64,000 nucleotides of DNA, from contig NZ_JBIGHV010000003.1 in the NCBI RefSeq assembly GCF_043555835.1, positions 310,001 to 374,000 of the forward strand. The letters are read 5' to 3'. This document shows, in pieces, positions 1 to 12,600 of the stretch (positions within the stretch are counted from its first letter, which is position 1; each line of letters begins with the position of its first letter). The DNA comes from Pelomonas parva. GTDB lineage: Bacteria; Pseudomonadota; Gammaproteobacteria; Burkholderiales; Burkholderiaceae_C. The translations under genes were made by a program, and so were the position numbers. The notes beneath the pieces are model-generated. The model did not search any database. It had not been told where the DNA came from and saw only the letters and a program-made list of their open reading frames with translations.

Positions 1-600
1 GGCCGACAGGTCGCGCAGGTAGCGAATCAGCTTGTCCACGCTCGCGGCGTCGAAGCGCCCGTCTCCGCTGTGCAGGGCGAGCAGCAAGGCCTGGTTCTGC
101 TCCGCACTGCGCGCCTGGCTGCCCGGCACGCCCATGAAGCTGGCAGTCGAGGTGAGCGGGATGCGGTTGCCCAGGCCGTCGAGCTTGTACTCGTCGGGCA
201 AGCCCAGGTTGTGCGCAAACTCATGGCCGACCAACCAGCCGAAGTAGCGGCCCAGCGTGACCATGCGCGCGCTGCGGTCAGCGATGGTGCCGGCCCACGC
301 GACGGCCTGACGGAGCGCCGCGGGCACGGACACCTGCGCCGTGGCGCCGTAGGCCGAACCGGCCTGCTCCTGGTTGAGCAGGCGGCTGAGCGCGTACTGC
401 TTGGCGCGGCTGCCAACGTCGTCGCGCACGCTGCCGTCGGCCTTGGTCAGCAACAGGTTCATCTGATGGCTGGGCAGGTCCACGCCCGCCTGACCGGCTT
501 CGGTGCCATTGCCCAGCAACTCGGAAACGAAGCTCACGGCCGTGGTGCGGGCCGCGGTCTTGTCGTCCAGGCCGGTGGCACTGCCGTAGCGGATGTCCAC
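1..600 (-). other. Metzincin-like zinc metallopeptidase domain (runs off left edge)
   Basis: Residues 10912-10922 (193-225) read HEFAHNLGLPD, matching the metzincin zinc motif HExxHxxGxxD in which Asp replaces the third His, as in snapalysin-type enzymes. Twenty residues after this Asp comes TASFMGVPG, with Met at 133-135, a good candidate for the structurally required Met-turn. Both zinc histidines and the catalytic Glu are present. The rest of the domain continues to the window edge. Possible roles are self-processing of the giant protein or proteolysis of external targets (inference). Confidence 0.75.
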
Positions 601-3600
601 GAAACCGGGCGTCTTGAACTGGTCGAACAGGCCGCTGCCGTCGCCGCCGCCCAGGCCCGACTTGAGGCCCTCGCTGATCAGCGCGAGGTCAGCGGCGCTC
701 AGGTCGGCGGGTAGCGCCAGCTTGACGTCGCCCCCCGCCAGCAGGTTGTAGATCGCCAGCTGATTGCCGCTGAAGCCGGCACTGGTGGCTGCGTCCGCAT
801 GCGCGATCGCCATCGCCTGGGCGATCTGGTTCTGCAGCGCGACGAGATCGACGCTCAGTTGCTGAGTCGCCATGACCTCGGCCTGAACAGCGGCGCGGCC
901 GTAGACCTGACCGGCGAGCTTGAACACCACGTTGGCGCGGATCACGCCGCGATCCTGCGGCGTGGTGAGCAGCGTCAGCACCGTGCTGGCACCCTCTTGC
1001 TGGGCCGTCCATCGCCCGTCGCCCTCGACGAGCACCTCGAACTCGTTGGGGTTGTAGATGCGGATGTTGCGCCACTGGCCCGCCTGGAGGGCTGGGGCGT
1101 TCAGCACGCCGTCGACGGCGCTCAGATCACCGAGTTCGCTGAAGTAGACCGACTGGACGCTGGTGGACCCCGCCGCCACATAGCCGCTGGCGGTTTGCTG
1201 CTCGGCGTCGAAACGCACCGTGCCCGACAGCAGCACGGCGTCGTAGGTGTCGGCAAAGCGCTTGCGGGCGGCTTCCGTCAGTTGAGCGGTCACCGTCATG
1301 GCAGCCGACCCACCCTTGGCCAGGGCCTGGTTCGACAGCAGCAGGCGCTCGCCACTGGTGGTGTCCGCCGGGCTTGCGCCGGCGCCAAGACCGAAGCCCA
1401 GGAACTCGTTCGGCAGCGCGTAGGCGCTGAATCTCACGTCGCCGTCGCTGTCGTTCTTCAGGTCGACACGATGCTCGTTGGCGCGGAAGAACAGGCCGGC
1501 CGGCATCCACTCCAGGCGCTCGGCAGCGGTGCTGGGCGAGCTGGCGGGGTTGTCGCGCATGAAGATCATCTGGTCGTCCGCACCGCCGCTGGAGTCGCGC
1601 AGGCTCAGCGTGCTGCCGAAGCGGATGTTGTCGATGACGACACGGTCGCCCGTGACCAGCGGAATCTTCTCGGAGGTGCCGAGCCGGTAGTTGACCAACT
1701 CGAACTGGAGTCGAACCGACTCGGCCGCCGAAGCCAGGATGCCTGCCGGGATGCCGATGATCTTCAGTGCGGTGGGCGCGTCCTTGGGCAGATCGCGGAT
1801 GCGGATCTGCTGCGGCAGCAGGTGTTCCGTCGGCTGGCCCGTCGCAGGGTCGTCCACCAGCAGCTTGACCAGCAACACCGGGTCGCTGTCGCTGCCAGGC
1901 TGCACCGCGCCGCTGCTGAGGCTGAAGCTGACCTGTTGCACCGACTGCGGCACCACGGTGCGGTTGTGCGTGAGCGTGGGGACCCCCGCGTCGAGACGGA
2001 AGCCCCAATCCGCGACCTTCTGCAGGTTCTGGCCGAAGTCGCCGATCTGCTGCTTGTAGCCGAGCAGGAACTTCGAAATCACAAAATCGAAGCCCTGTTG
2101 AAGTTTGACCTCCAAAAGCTCCGTCAGCCCCGGGATGCTCAACACGATGCCCGCAGGCGGAAAGCGTTTGATCGCCAGCTTGACCACCACTTCGATCAGC
2201 TTGTCCCGCAGGTAGTCGGCAACATTCGAGATCCAGACGGCTTCTTCCAGATGGCGCATGCCGAACTGCTCGCCGAACACGGACTCGTATTTCTCGAAAG
2301 TGGCTTTGAAGTCCTCCACATCCTTGGCTTCCAGCTGCGATTCCCAGTTGGGCTTGAAGCCGAGGAACTCCAGCTGTCGCGCCTGTATCGCGTCGCTGCC
2401 GGTCAGGCTCTGGCCGTTGTGCAGGCCCCAGCCCGGCAGCTGATAGCTGGTGATGAAGCGGCCGAAGTAGGGGCGAACACTGGCCTGGAAGTCGCCGTTG
2501 AACACGGTCGGAACCGCGAGGACCGATTTACCGAACTCGGTGTTGTCGACGGAAGCCTCGACCCGCTGCGCCTCGCCCAGCACTAGGCGGTCATCAGCAC
2601 CGCCACCGAGCTTGGAGAAGTAGAAGCCGGCGCCAACGCCCTCCCAGGTATTGCCGGGCTCGTCCTCTGCCGCCGCCTCGTCTGCCAGTTCGTTGATGTC
2701 CTCCCCATCCACCTGACGCCCGAGAAGCTCGCTCAGGCGCTGGATGTACCAAGCCGATTCATTGTCGTCATAGGGTGCGGGGCGATGGCCGAGCCCGGCC
2801 ACCTTCTCAAAGGCGCTGTCTGCACGACGCCGCACGATCCAATCACGATCCGGGAATTCGTCTTCGCCCTTGGTCATCGACGGGCTGAAGTAGCTCAACG
2901 TCGAAGACAGGGTGCCGGCATACCAGGCGTGCGGGCGGGAATGGGTCTGCGCCTTGGAGCCAACCAACGGCAGGAAGTCGTCCACCGTGAAGCCCTTGAG
3001 GCCGGTGAGGTCGATTTCAAAGTCGAAACCGGCATCCTTGTAAGCGGCCTGAGCGCCCGTCAATGAGCGTCCATTGGGCGTGACCGTGGTACCTGGCGCT
3101 GCCGTTTCCTTGGCAACGATCTGGTAGTAATTGTCGGCGTAGCTGATGCCCTCCCAGGCCATGACATCGGGGTCATAAAACTCGGCAAAGTCGATCTTCT
3201 TGAGGCCCAGCTTCTCTGCGTCAAGCTGGAATATTTCGGCGATATCAACGGCCTGGTCGACAGCTTCTCCGAGCGCGCCGACCAGCGTATCGCGGACGAC
3301 CTTCATGAAGTCGTCCAGCATGCCGCCGTCTTTGACAGCGCCTATCTCGGCCAACAGGCCGCCCATGCCCAGTTTTTCCAGCAGCGCATCCACGCCGCCG
3401 AGCCCCAGCGCACCCAGGAAATTGGTGACCAGCTTGGTGGGGTCGCCGCGATCCAGGCTGACCATCAGGTTGGACACCGTCGAACTCTGGATCAACGAGG
3501 GCTGGTTGAAATCATGCGGGTCCAGCGTCGTCATCTGCAGATCGGCAGGCGCCGCCAGCTTGTACTTGTCGACGCCCCAGACGATGCGCTGTGCCAGCTC

Positions 3601-6600
3601 CGAATTGAAGACGGTGCCGCGGCTGTGCCCGATGAGATGCAGATTGCCCGACAGCAGCTTGCCGCCCGCCGCGCGATCGGCCGTGAGCAAGGACGCGTAC
3701 ACCGCATCGGCGGCAGCTTCCGCGAAACCGGAGTCGCTCCAGCCCGACTCGAGCACCCAGTCCGGCACGAGGGCGACCGGCTTGCCCATGTTCAGCGCTG
3801 CGGTCAGGCTGGTCCCCGTGTCGCCGTCCAGGCCGACCCAGCGGCCGCTGAACCTGTCGTACTTGAACGCGTAGCCTTCCTGGTCCTTCGCGATGGTGCG
3901 GGCGAGTTCGGCGGCGCCGGTGGTTTCTGCCTTGGTCTTGCCAAACACCGCGTTGGGAATGGATGAGCTCAGACCATCCGAGCCAGAGACCAAGGGGGGC
4001 TGATAACCGTGAGTGAGGATGGTCACGGATGAGCCGCCGAAGTCGGCGTCCAGGTAGGCCTTCTTGACCGTGAACGGCTGGGAAGCGGTCAGGATGGTGC
4101 CGTCAGCCAGCTTGGCCTCGGCCGCCCACCAGTAGCGCTGGCCGGCGGTGAGCTTGAACTTGGCCAGGTCTTCCTCGTCGACAAAGTCCCGCACCGTGAT
4201 GAGCTGGCCCGCGCGGTAGACGGTGCCATCGCCAACATCACGGAGCGTGAGGATTCGCTCGTCGTGCTCGGCGCCGGTGGCGTCATGGTCGCCCGCATGC
4301 CATTCCGGCAACTTCGGCGTGTCGTTGGGGAAGAGCCCTTCACCCGGCCCGAAGCTGCTGAGGTAGATGTTCAGCTCGACGATGTTCTGGCTGGACTTGA
4401 GTTCGAAGACCGGGCGCGCGTCGGCATCCACCTTGGGGCTGATCAGCTCCAGGTCGCCGTTGGCGGCCAACGTCGCCACCGCCCAGGACTTGGGCAGATC
4501 GTCGTAGCGACGCGGCAGCAGGCTGGCGTTGTCGAGATCGATGGGCTTTCGCAGGTCGCCGGTGCCGGCCTCGGCCGCCGCGATCAACCCTGCGGCGTTG
4601 AACTGGAACACCGTCGAGAAGAAGCGGCTGTAGTAGCCGTCGCCCGGCCCGCCGTACTCCTCGACCATGGCCGTCACGAGCAGCGTGCTGCCATCGGCCG
4701 ACAGCGACACGTTGTCCAGGCTCGCGCCCTCGATGGGCGTGGTGGCGCCCAGGAAGACCGGGTTGGTGAACGGGTCCTTGATGATGCCGATCTTGCCGCC
4801 GACCTGCTTGTAGACCAGCGCGCCGTCCATGAAGCCCGGCTCGTCGAAGATCAGCTCGTAGTCGGCGACGAAGGCGTACTTGCCGTCGGCGGAGACGACG
4901 ACGCCCGACGCGTGCTGGATGTTCTGGCGGAACTTGGTGCCGTCCCACCAGTTGGACTGCGACGGCTTGAGCCATGGCGCACCGACCTTGGCATCGCTCC
5001 AGGCACCATCATCGTCCCGCTTGGCCGTGAAGGCGGCGAAGCCCTGGTTGTAGGCCCCTGGCGTGCTCACGACGAACTGCCCGGCCTCCGAGCCGGCGCT
5101 GACGTAGTAGGGCACCTGGCCCGTGCGCGGCTTGCCGGAGGTGTTGAAGTCGATGATCTTGACGTCGACGTCCTGCACACGCAGCGTGCGGTCGGCACCC
5201 TCGCTGTCCTTGACCTGCTTCTCCCAGGCCTTGTCCATCATCACCAGATCGATGACGAAGACGTCGCCCTTCTCTTGCGTGGCAAAGCCGATGCGGGTCG
5301 CCCGTGTCTTGGGCGCCGTCACGGCCAGGTAGCGGCCGCCGCTGACCGCCAGGTCGACAAAGCCGCTCGGGCCGGTGGAGATGCTGCCCGGCAGGTGCAG
5401 CTGCTGGATCTCCTTCAGGAACTTCGGGTCCTTGCTGTTGATGTTGACGCGCATCAGCCGCGCCGGGCTGCTGCTGCCGTAGCTCGCGCCCTCGGCCATG
5501 TACATCCAGTCGCCCGATACGGCCAGCGACGAGATGTTGGCGGTGGACCCGGGCATCTCCAGCGTGTAGACCAGCTTGTGGCTGAGCATGTCGATCATGT
5601 AGATCTTGCCCGCGCCCGCCACGTAGACGACCCGGTTGTCGGTGCCGTAGATCAGCGCGTCGGTCTTCAGTCCGGTCAGATAGCCCGGCAGGTCGATGAC
5701 GTCCTGAAGGATCTTCAGCGGTCCGTCGGTGCCGGGGCCGCTGGTCATGATGCCGTTGGTGAACTGCACATGCTGGCGATCCAGCACGACGCCCAGCTCC
5801 TCCTGCGGTTTCAGCTCAATGGGGTAGCTCGGGTTGCCCGACATGAAGCCATAGCCGTCGCCGGCCGTGCCATCCGGGTTGACGGCATCGATGACGCGCT
5901 CCACCCAGATCTCGTGCAGGCCCAGCGCGACGCCCTCCGGCACCCTGACCTCGGCCGAGGTCTTGGTGACACCGCTGACCGTCAGCGTGTCCCACAGCAG
6001 GCCGCGGTCGGGTGCCGAGTTGCGGTCCGCCAGACCGCTGCCGACGGGTTTGATCCAGACGCGCAGGCGCGTGACGCCCTCGTCGAGCTTGAAGTTGTCT
6101 CCGGTGAGCTTGAAGGTCGTCGCATTGACCTTGGTGATGCCGGTCAACACCGGGTCGTTGGCGGCGATGGGCGGGATGGGCGTGACGCTGATCTCCAGCT
6201 CATCACCCTTCACGGTCGCGGTGCCGGTCTGCACGTACTGCGCCGTGGTCGTGAAGGTGTAGACGCCGAACACCGCCGTGGGCAGCATGCCCATCAACGC
6301 GATGGCGGTGCCGGAGGCGACCAGGTTGCCGCCGGCCGCCACCATCATGGCTGTGTTGATGGCGTTGAAGTAGATGTACTGGTAGTTCGCGTCCAGGGAC
6401 ACGATGCGGGTCGCCGAGGCGCCCGTCTTCGGGTCCTTGTCAATGCGCCGCGCGCCCACCAGGTAGTCGCCGGAGCTGGTGACGCCCGGGTAAGGCGGGC
6501 TGGCCGTGCGGGCGGTACCGTCGGCGCCGATGTGGCCGTTGTCGACCACCCACCAGGTCTCCTTCACGGACCCGTCTTCCAACGTGATCGTGCCGCGGCG

Positions 6601-9600
6601 CAGGATCAACACCTCGTACTTCGCCGGGTCCAGACCCAGGCCGGCCGTGGCGAGCTGGATGGGCTGCGCGCTCTTGGCGGTGCCGATGTCCAGGTGGAAG
6701 CCCGAGAGGAGTTCAAAGCCCTCGAAGCGCGGCGCTTCGATGGGCAGGTGGGCCAGGTCGAGATCGGTCAAGGTGACCTGGCGCGGCGTGTCGAAGGCGC
6801 CGGCGGCAATGGCGACCTGCACACCCGCCTGGGTCTGCAGCAGCGCACCACTGGCGTCCACCTGGATGCTCGGCTGCTGTGCCGTCACCACGGTCGGCGC
6901 CGCCACATGCACTGTCAGCTCGACCTGACCCGACTTGTAGATGGCATAGACCTTGGTGGTGCCGGCGTTCTTGGCGCGGATGACGCCATCCAGGCTGACT
7001 TCCACCACGCTGCCGTCGGCCACAAAGTAGCTGGTGTAGTAGGAGCCCGCCACATCCGTGCTGCCGACCACCTCGGTCAGCTTGATCTGCCGCAGGCCGG
7101 CGCCGTTGCCGTCGGCCCCAGGCGCGACCAGGGAGACGGAGCCCGGGTAGACGTCCAGCCCGCCGAGGGCCAGCTTAATGGTGGCTTCGCTCGGCCCACC
7201 CACCTCGAAACTGCGCACACCCTGCAGCGCGCCGTGGCTGGCACGCACATAGCCCCAACCGTCGGTCTCGCCCTTGAGCAGCGTGTCACCGGGGGTGACG
7301 ACCACCTTGGCGGCGCCGGCCTGCCAGTTCTCCACCGTCCACTGGAGGTAGTTGCCCGTCAGCGCCACGCCCTTCTCGTCGGCGAAGTCGCCGAAGGCGC
7401 GCAGCACGCGGCTCTCGCCCGAGCGCAGCGGGCCGACATCTTGAATGTTGATCGCCAGCAGCGCCGCGCCGCTGACGTTGAACTGCAGCACGATGGGCCC
7501 GCTGGTACCCCAGCCGTCGTCAGCCTCGATGGTGACTGCGGCCGCGCCGGCATAACCGGCCTCGGGCTTGAACAGCAGCGTGCGGCCATCGGCCGCCAAT
7601 TGCGCGCTGCCATGGGTTGCGCCGATGACGCGCCAGAAGACGCTGTCGCCCTCGCGGTCCAGCGCCACGTTGTCGAGCGTCAGCCACTTGTTCAGGTCGG
7701 TGTGGGCCAGCACCGGCGTGGCGCTGACGACGCTGACCGGCGCGAGGTTGGCACGCCAGCCGTAGTTGGCGTACAGCACCTGGCGATCGGTGTCGTTGGC
7801 CGTGCCGTCGCCGTTCAGGTCGACACCGGACGCGGCAAACGCGGTCGAGTCCGTGCCGTCGATGCGGCCGTCGCGGTTCAGGTCACCGGCGATGCTGACC
7901 TTGATGCTGGCTGCACCGTTGCCGGTCAGCGTCAGCAGCTTCAGGCCGGCCTCGGTCACGCGCACGAGCGTGACGGTCTTGCCGCCATTGGCCACCTGGC
8001 CGAGCACGGTGGCGCCTTCGATGGCCAGGCTGGTGCCGGCCGCGGTTTCGATCGCGTAGATGATGGCGCCGGCGGCGCCCGGCGCCTTGACGGTGCTGGC
8101 GAGTTCGCTGTCGCGCACGACGAAGCTGAAGCGCGCGGGCGTGCCGGTGCTCAAGCTGCCACTCCAGCTGTTGTTGGGCGTGGCGACGCTGGCGAGCCAG
8201 CCCGCCGCCGTGCCGAACTGGGCGGTGATGGGCTCGCTGATGACGCTGCCATCGGGGTGGTAGCCGACGCTCAAGTTCAGGTTGCCATCGCCGTACAGGC
8301 TGCGCGCCAGCGCGAGGCGGCCGGTGCTGTCGTAGCGGTAGACGATGGCCGCGTCGGCCGTGGCCGTCTGGCGGCCGACGACGCGCTCGATGCGGCCCTG
8401 GCTGTCGCGCTCGAAGACGAGGCGGGCGTTCGGGTCGCTGCTGCCGACCAGGGCCACGCCCGCGTCGGACACCAGCCATTGCTGGCCGTCGGCAAAGCGC
8501 ACGCTCTGCATCTGGCCGCGCGCGTCGAGCCGGTAGCTGGTGCCGTCGGGGCCGGTCAGCAGGTAGGCGGTGGGCTGCCAGGGCAGGCCCGTGACGCGGT
8601 CCAGCAGGCGCTGGCCCTGGGGCAGCAGCGCGACCGGGATGGTCGGGTCGGCGTTGACGACCGACAGGCTCCAGCCGGCCGTGCTGCCCGTGAAGACCGG
8701 GCGCTGCACCAGCGGCGAGGTCGGGTCGCTGGACAGCGGCGTGGCGGTCGTGCCCAGCGTGAAGCTCAGGTACTCGTTGGCCGCGTTGGCGGCGGACAGG
8801 CTGGTGGGCACCTGCAGCCAGACGCGCGCGCCCAGCGTCCAGGCGGCGGCCGCGCCGAGGGCATCGCTGCCGGCCTGGTCGTGGCTGAGGCGCGTGTCCA
8901 GCAGCGGCAGCGTCCAGTTGCCGAGGTCGCCGCTGCCGCCGTTGGCGTCGAGGTGGCGGGTCAGCGCCAGGTCGTGGTTGCCGAGGCGGAAGACCGCGTC
9001 GGTGGCCCGGGCCTGCACCAGCTGCTTGGCAGTCGAGTCGACGAGGATGCGCGTCGTGATCTCGGTCGTCCGGCCGGCCAGGTCCCAGCCGCGCAGGCGC
9101 AGCTGATAGACGCCGTTCGCCCAACGCGAGGGGTCGAGCGTGGCCAGCGTCAGGTTGCCGTTGACGGCAACGGCGCTGAAGTCGGCCGACGCCAGCGTGC
9201 GCCAGGCGGACTCATCCAGGCGGTCGCCATTGGCGGGTGCGGCTTCGAGCACATAACCCATCAACTGCAGGTCAGCCACGCGGGCGGTCAGCGTGGTGGT
9301 GGCGCCGATGACGGCGGGGGCGAGGCCGCCGGTGTCGAGCGCGCCGGTGAAGGCCAGCGTCGGCGCGGTCGTGTCCAGCGGGTCACGCACGCGCACCGTC
9401 TGCGTCGTCGTGGCCGAGAAGCCGTCGGCATCGACGGCGGTCACTCGCAGCTCGATGAGTCCGGGTTGGCTGGGCGTGATGCGCACGCGGCCGAGGCCGT
9501 CCAGCATGACTGGCACCCAGTCGGCCTGGCCAATGCCGGCGCCGCGCGCCTGCACGGAGATGCTGGCGATGGGGCTGAAGGCGTCGGCGCGCACGGTGGC

Positions 9601-12600
9601 GAGCACAACCTGGCCGGGCAGCACAGGCGTGCTGGGGGTCAGGTTGACCAGCAGCTTGGGCGCGTTGGCGCTGGCGTCCGCCACGACGCGCAGCACGAAG
9701 CTGTTGGTGGTCGAGTTCCGGCCATCGCTGACGGTGGCCAGCACGGTGAAGTCGCCCACCTGGCCGGGGCCGGGCGTCCAGTTCAGGCGGCCGGTGGCGG
9801 CGTCATAGGCCGCGCCCTCGGGCAGGCCGGTGAAGCTGACGGCCAGCGCGGCGGTCTGGGCCGCGCCGTCGGCGTCGAACAGGCGCAGCGCGCCGGCCGG
9901 GGCTGCTGAGCCCTTGACGACGGGCAGCGAGAAGCTCTGGCCCACCAGCAGCGCTCGGCTGGCGGTGGTGATCTGCGGTGACTGGTTCACGTCGAAGACG
10001 CGCACCTGCACCGTGCGCGTGACGGTGGCCTGCCCGTCTGTCGCGCTGAAGTTGAAGGTGTAGGCCCGCGTGTCGTCGGTCGCGTTGTTGACGATGTCCG
10101 AGCCGGGCGTCCACTCGAAGTAGCCGGTGGACGCGTCGAAGAACACGCCGCTGGGCATGTCGGTGTCGTAGATCAGCGCCAGCTGCGTGGCCTCGTTGTC
10201 GCCATCGGTCGTGCGCATCGTGAACGACAGCGTCTGGCCTTCGGGCACCAGCTGCAGCGGCATCGGGATCAGCACCGGCGCCTGGTTCACGTTGGCGACG
10301 ACGATCTCCACCTCGCGCGTGAAGCTGGCGGCGCCGTCGCTGGCGGTCAGCGTGAGCAGATAGCGGCCGGGCGCGGCGCCGTTCTGGTTGTCACTCTGGG
10401 CGGCGAAGAGGCCGGGCGTCCAGCGCAGTTGCAGGCGGGTCTGGCCGCCGCTGCCGGCGCTGGGCACCAGCTGCATGCCGGCGGGAAGGCCCTGGGCCGT
10501 CCAGTGCAGCAGGTCGAGGTCGGCGTCCAGGCCGGACAGATCGATGGCCAGCGGCGAGCCTTCGTCGACCTTGATAACGGTGCGCGTGCCGGCGAGCGGG
10601 TCGCCCTGCACGGTGCCACCGGTGGCGGCGACGGCGAACAGTGTGGGCGTGGCGTTGGCCGCGCGCACGACGATGCGCAAGTCCTTGACGGACGTGCTGG
10701 GCACGGGCGGGTTCAGCGGGTCGACGACATAGCCGGCGTCGGCCGGGGGCAAGCCCGAGTCGGTGACCGCCAGGCTGATGTCGAAGTTGCCCGTCAGCCC
10801 GGCGGCCGGGGTCCACACCAGCATGGCGTGGCCGTAGCGCGGGTCGCTCTCGATGCGCGCGCCGGCGGGCAGGTTGGTGGCGGCGTAGGTCAGCGCGTCC
10901 TGGTCCATGTCCGAGACCAGGATGGGCACGCGCAGCTCGGTGCCGGCCACGGCGACGACCTGGCTGGGCAGCGTGATGACGGGCGCTTCACTCAGGCTCT
11001 TGACCGTGACGACAAAGCTCTTCGCCGTGGCCAGCACCTGGTTCACGTCGCCGTCGCCGTTGTCTTGCGCGACGACCGTCAGCGTGTAGTCGCCGCGATG
11101 GCCGGCGCCGGGCGCGAAGCGGATGACGCCGGTCAGTCGGCCGGCGCTGTTCAGCGTCTGCGTGTAGGTGGCGAAGCTGGGCAGGCCTTGCACGGTCAGC
11201 GTCAGCGCGTTGCCGTCGGCGTCCGTCGCCTCCAGCGGAATCTCCAGCACCGCGCCGCGGTCGACGAAGGCGTTGGTGACATCGCGGATCTCGGGCGCGC
11301 GGTTGGCGTTGCTGACGACGATGGGCAGCGTGATCTCGCTGGTCAACGGGGTGCCGGTGCCATTGCCGTCGTCGGTGGCCTTGACCGTCACGTAGTAGGT
11401 GCCCGCCTGGGCATAGCCCGGCGTCCAGATCAGTTCCAGCGTGTCGGCGTCGAACGTCGCGCCGGTCGGCAGGCCAGTGACGGCGTAGCTGACGCTGGCG
11501 GTGCTGCCGGCGGGGCCGCTGGCTTCGCCGCCGGGGGTCAGGCGGACCTTGGGCTCGAAGGTCGGGTTGTCTGGGTCGAAGGCGAACACGCTGATGCGCA
11601 GCGGCTGGCCTTCCAGCACCGCCCAGGTCTCGACCGGGTCGAACACCGGCGCGCCATTGGCGTTGCGCACGTCGAACTTGAGCTCGCGACGCACGGCCGT
11701 GACGGACTTGCTGCCGTCGGCGGCCGTGAAGGTGGCGATCAGCGTGACCGGCAGCGTCAACAGGCCGGCCTGGGCATAGCCCGGGGTCCACGACAGCCAG
11801 CCCGTGTCAGCGTCCAGCGTGGCGCCGCCGGGGAGCAGCTCGGCGCTCCACTTCAGCGTGACGCTGCTGCCGTCGGCCTGCTGCAGGCCGCCCGGCGCGG
11901 CGCCAGGCAACTGCAGGCCGAAGCGGTCGCCTTCGCGCAGCACCTGCGTGTCCAGCACCGGGAAGACGGGTGCCGGGTAGCCTTGCTTGACGGTCAGGTT
12001 GAAGCGGCGCTGCACCTCGTGCTTGCCATCGCTGGCGACGACGGTGATGTCCTTGTAGACACCGGCCTGGTCATAGCCCGGCGTCCAGCTCAGGATGCCG
12101 GTGGCGGCGTCGAAGAAGGCGCCGGCGGGCAGGTTGCGCACGAGCAGCGTGACGGTGTCGCCGTCCTCGTCGCTGGCCAGCAGCGGCAGCTGCAGGCTGT
12201 CGCCCTCTTCCAGCGTCAGGTTCTGCACCGCATCGACCACCGGCACATGGTTGGCGCCGGCCACGTCGAGCGTGAAGCGGCGCAGCGCAACGCCGCCGCG
12301 GCTGTCGATGACGCGCATCAGGATCTGGTTGTCGGTGCGGTCGGTGGCCTGGGGTGTCCAGTGCAGCGTGGCCTTGTTGCCGTAGCCGCTGGCGCTGCTC
12401 TCGACCAGCGCGTCCTGCGTGATCATCATGCCGGCGGGCGCGCTGACCAGCTCCCAGAAGAACAGGCGGCCATCCGTATCGACGGCGCCCAGGTTGGCCG
12501 TCCAGGCCGTGCCGGCGGTGGCGGCGGGCAGGGCGACGGTGGCCAGGTCCAGGCTGCCATCGGCCTTGGCCTGGCCCAGCACCGGCGGCGTGTTGTCGTA

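Noticed and set aside
8200..8600. An RHS-type polymorphic toxin within the giant protein
   Set aside because: Only a few YD-like strands occur, without the RHS core motif, self-cleavage site, toxin tip or immunity gene.
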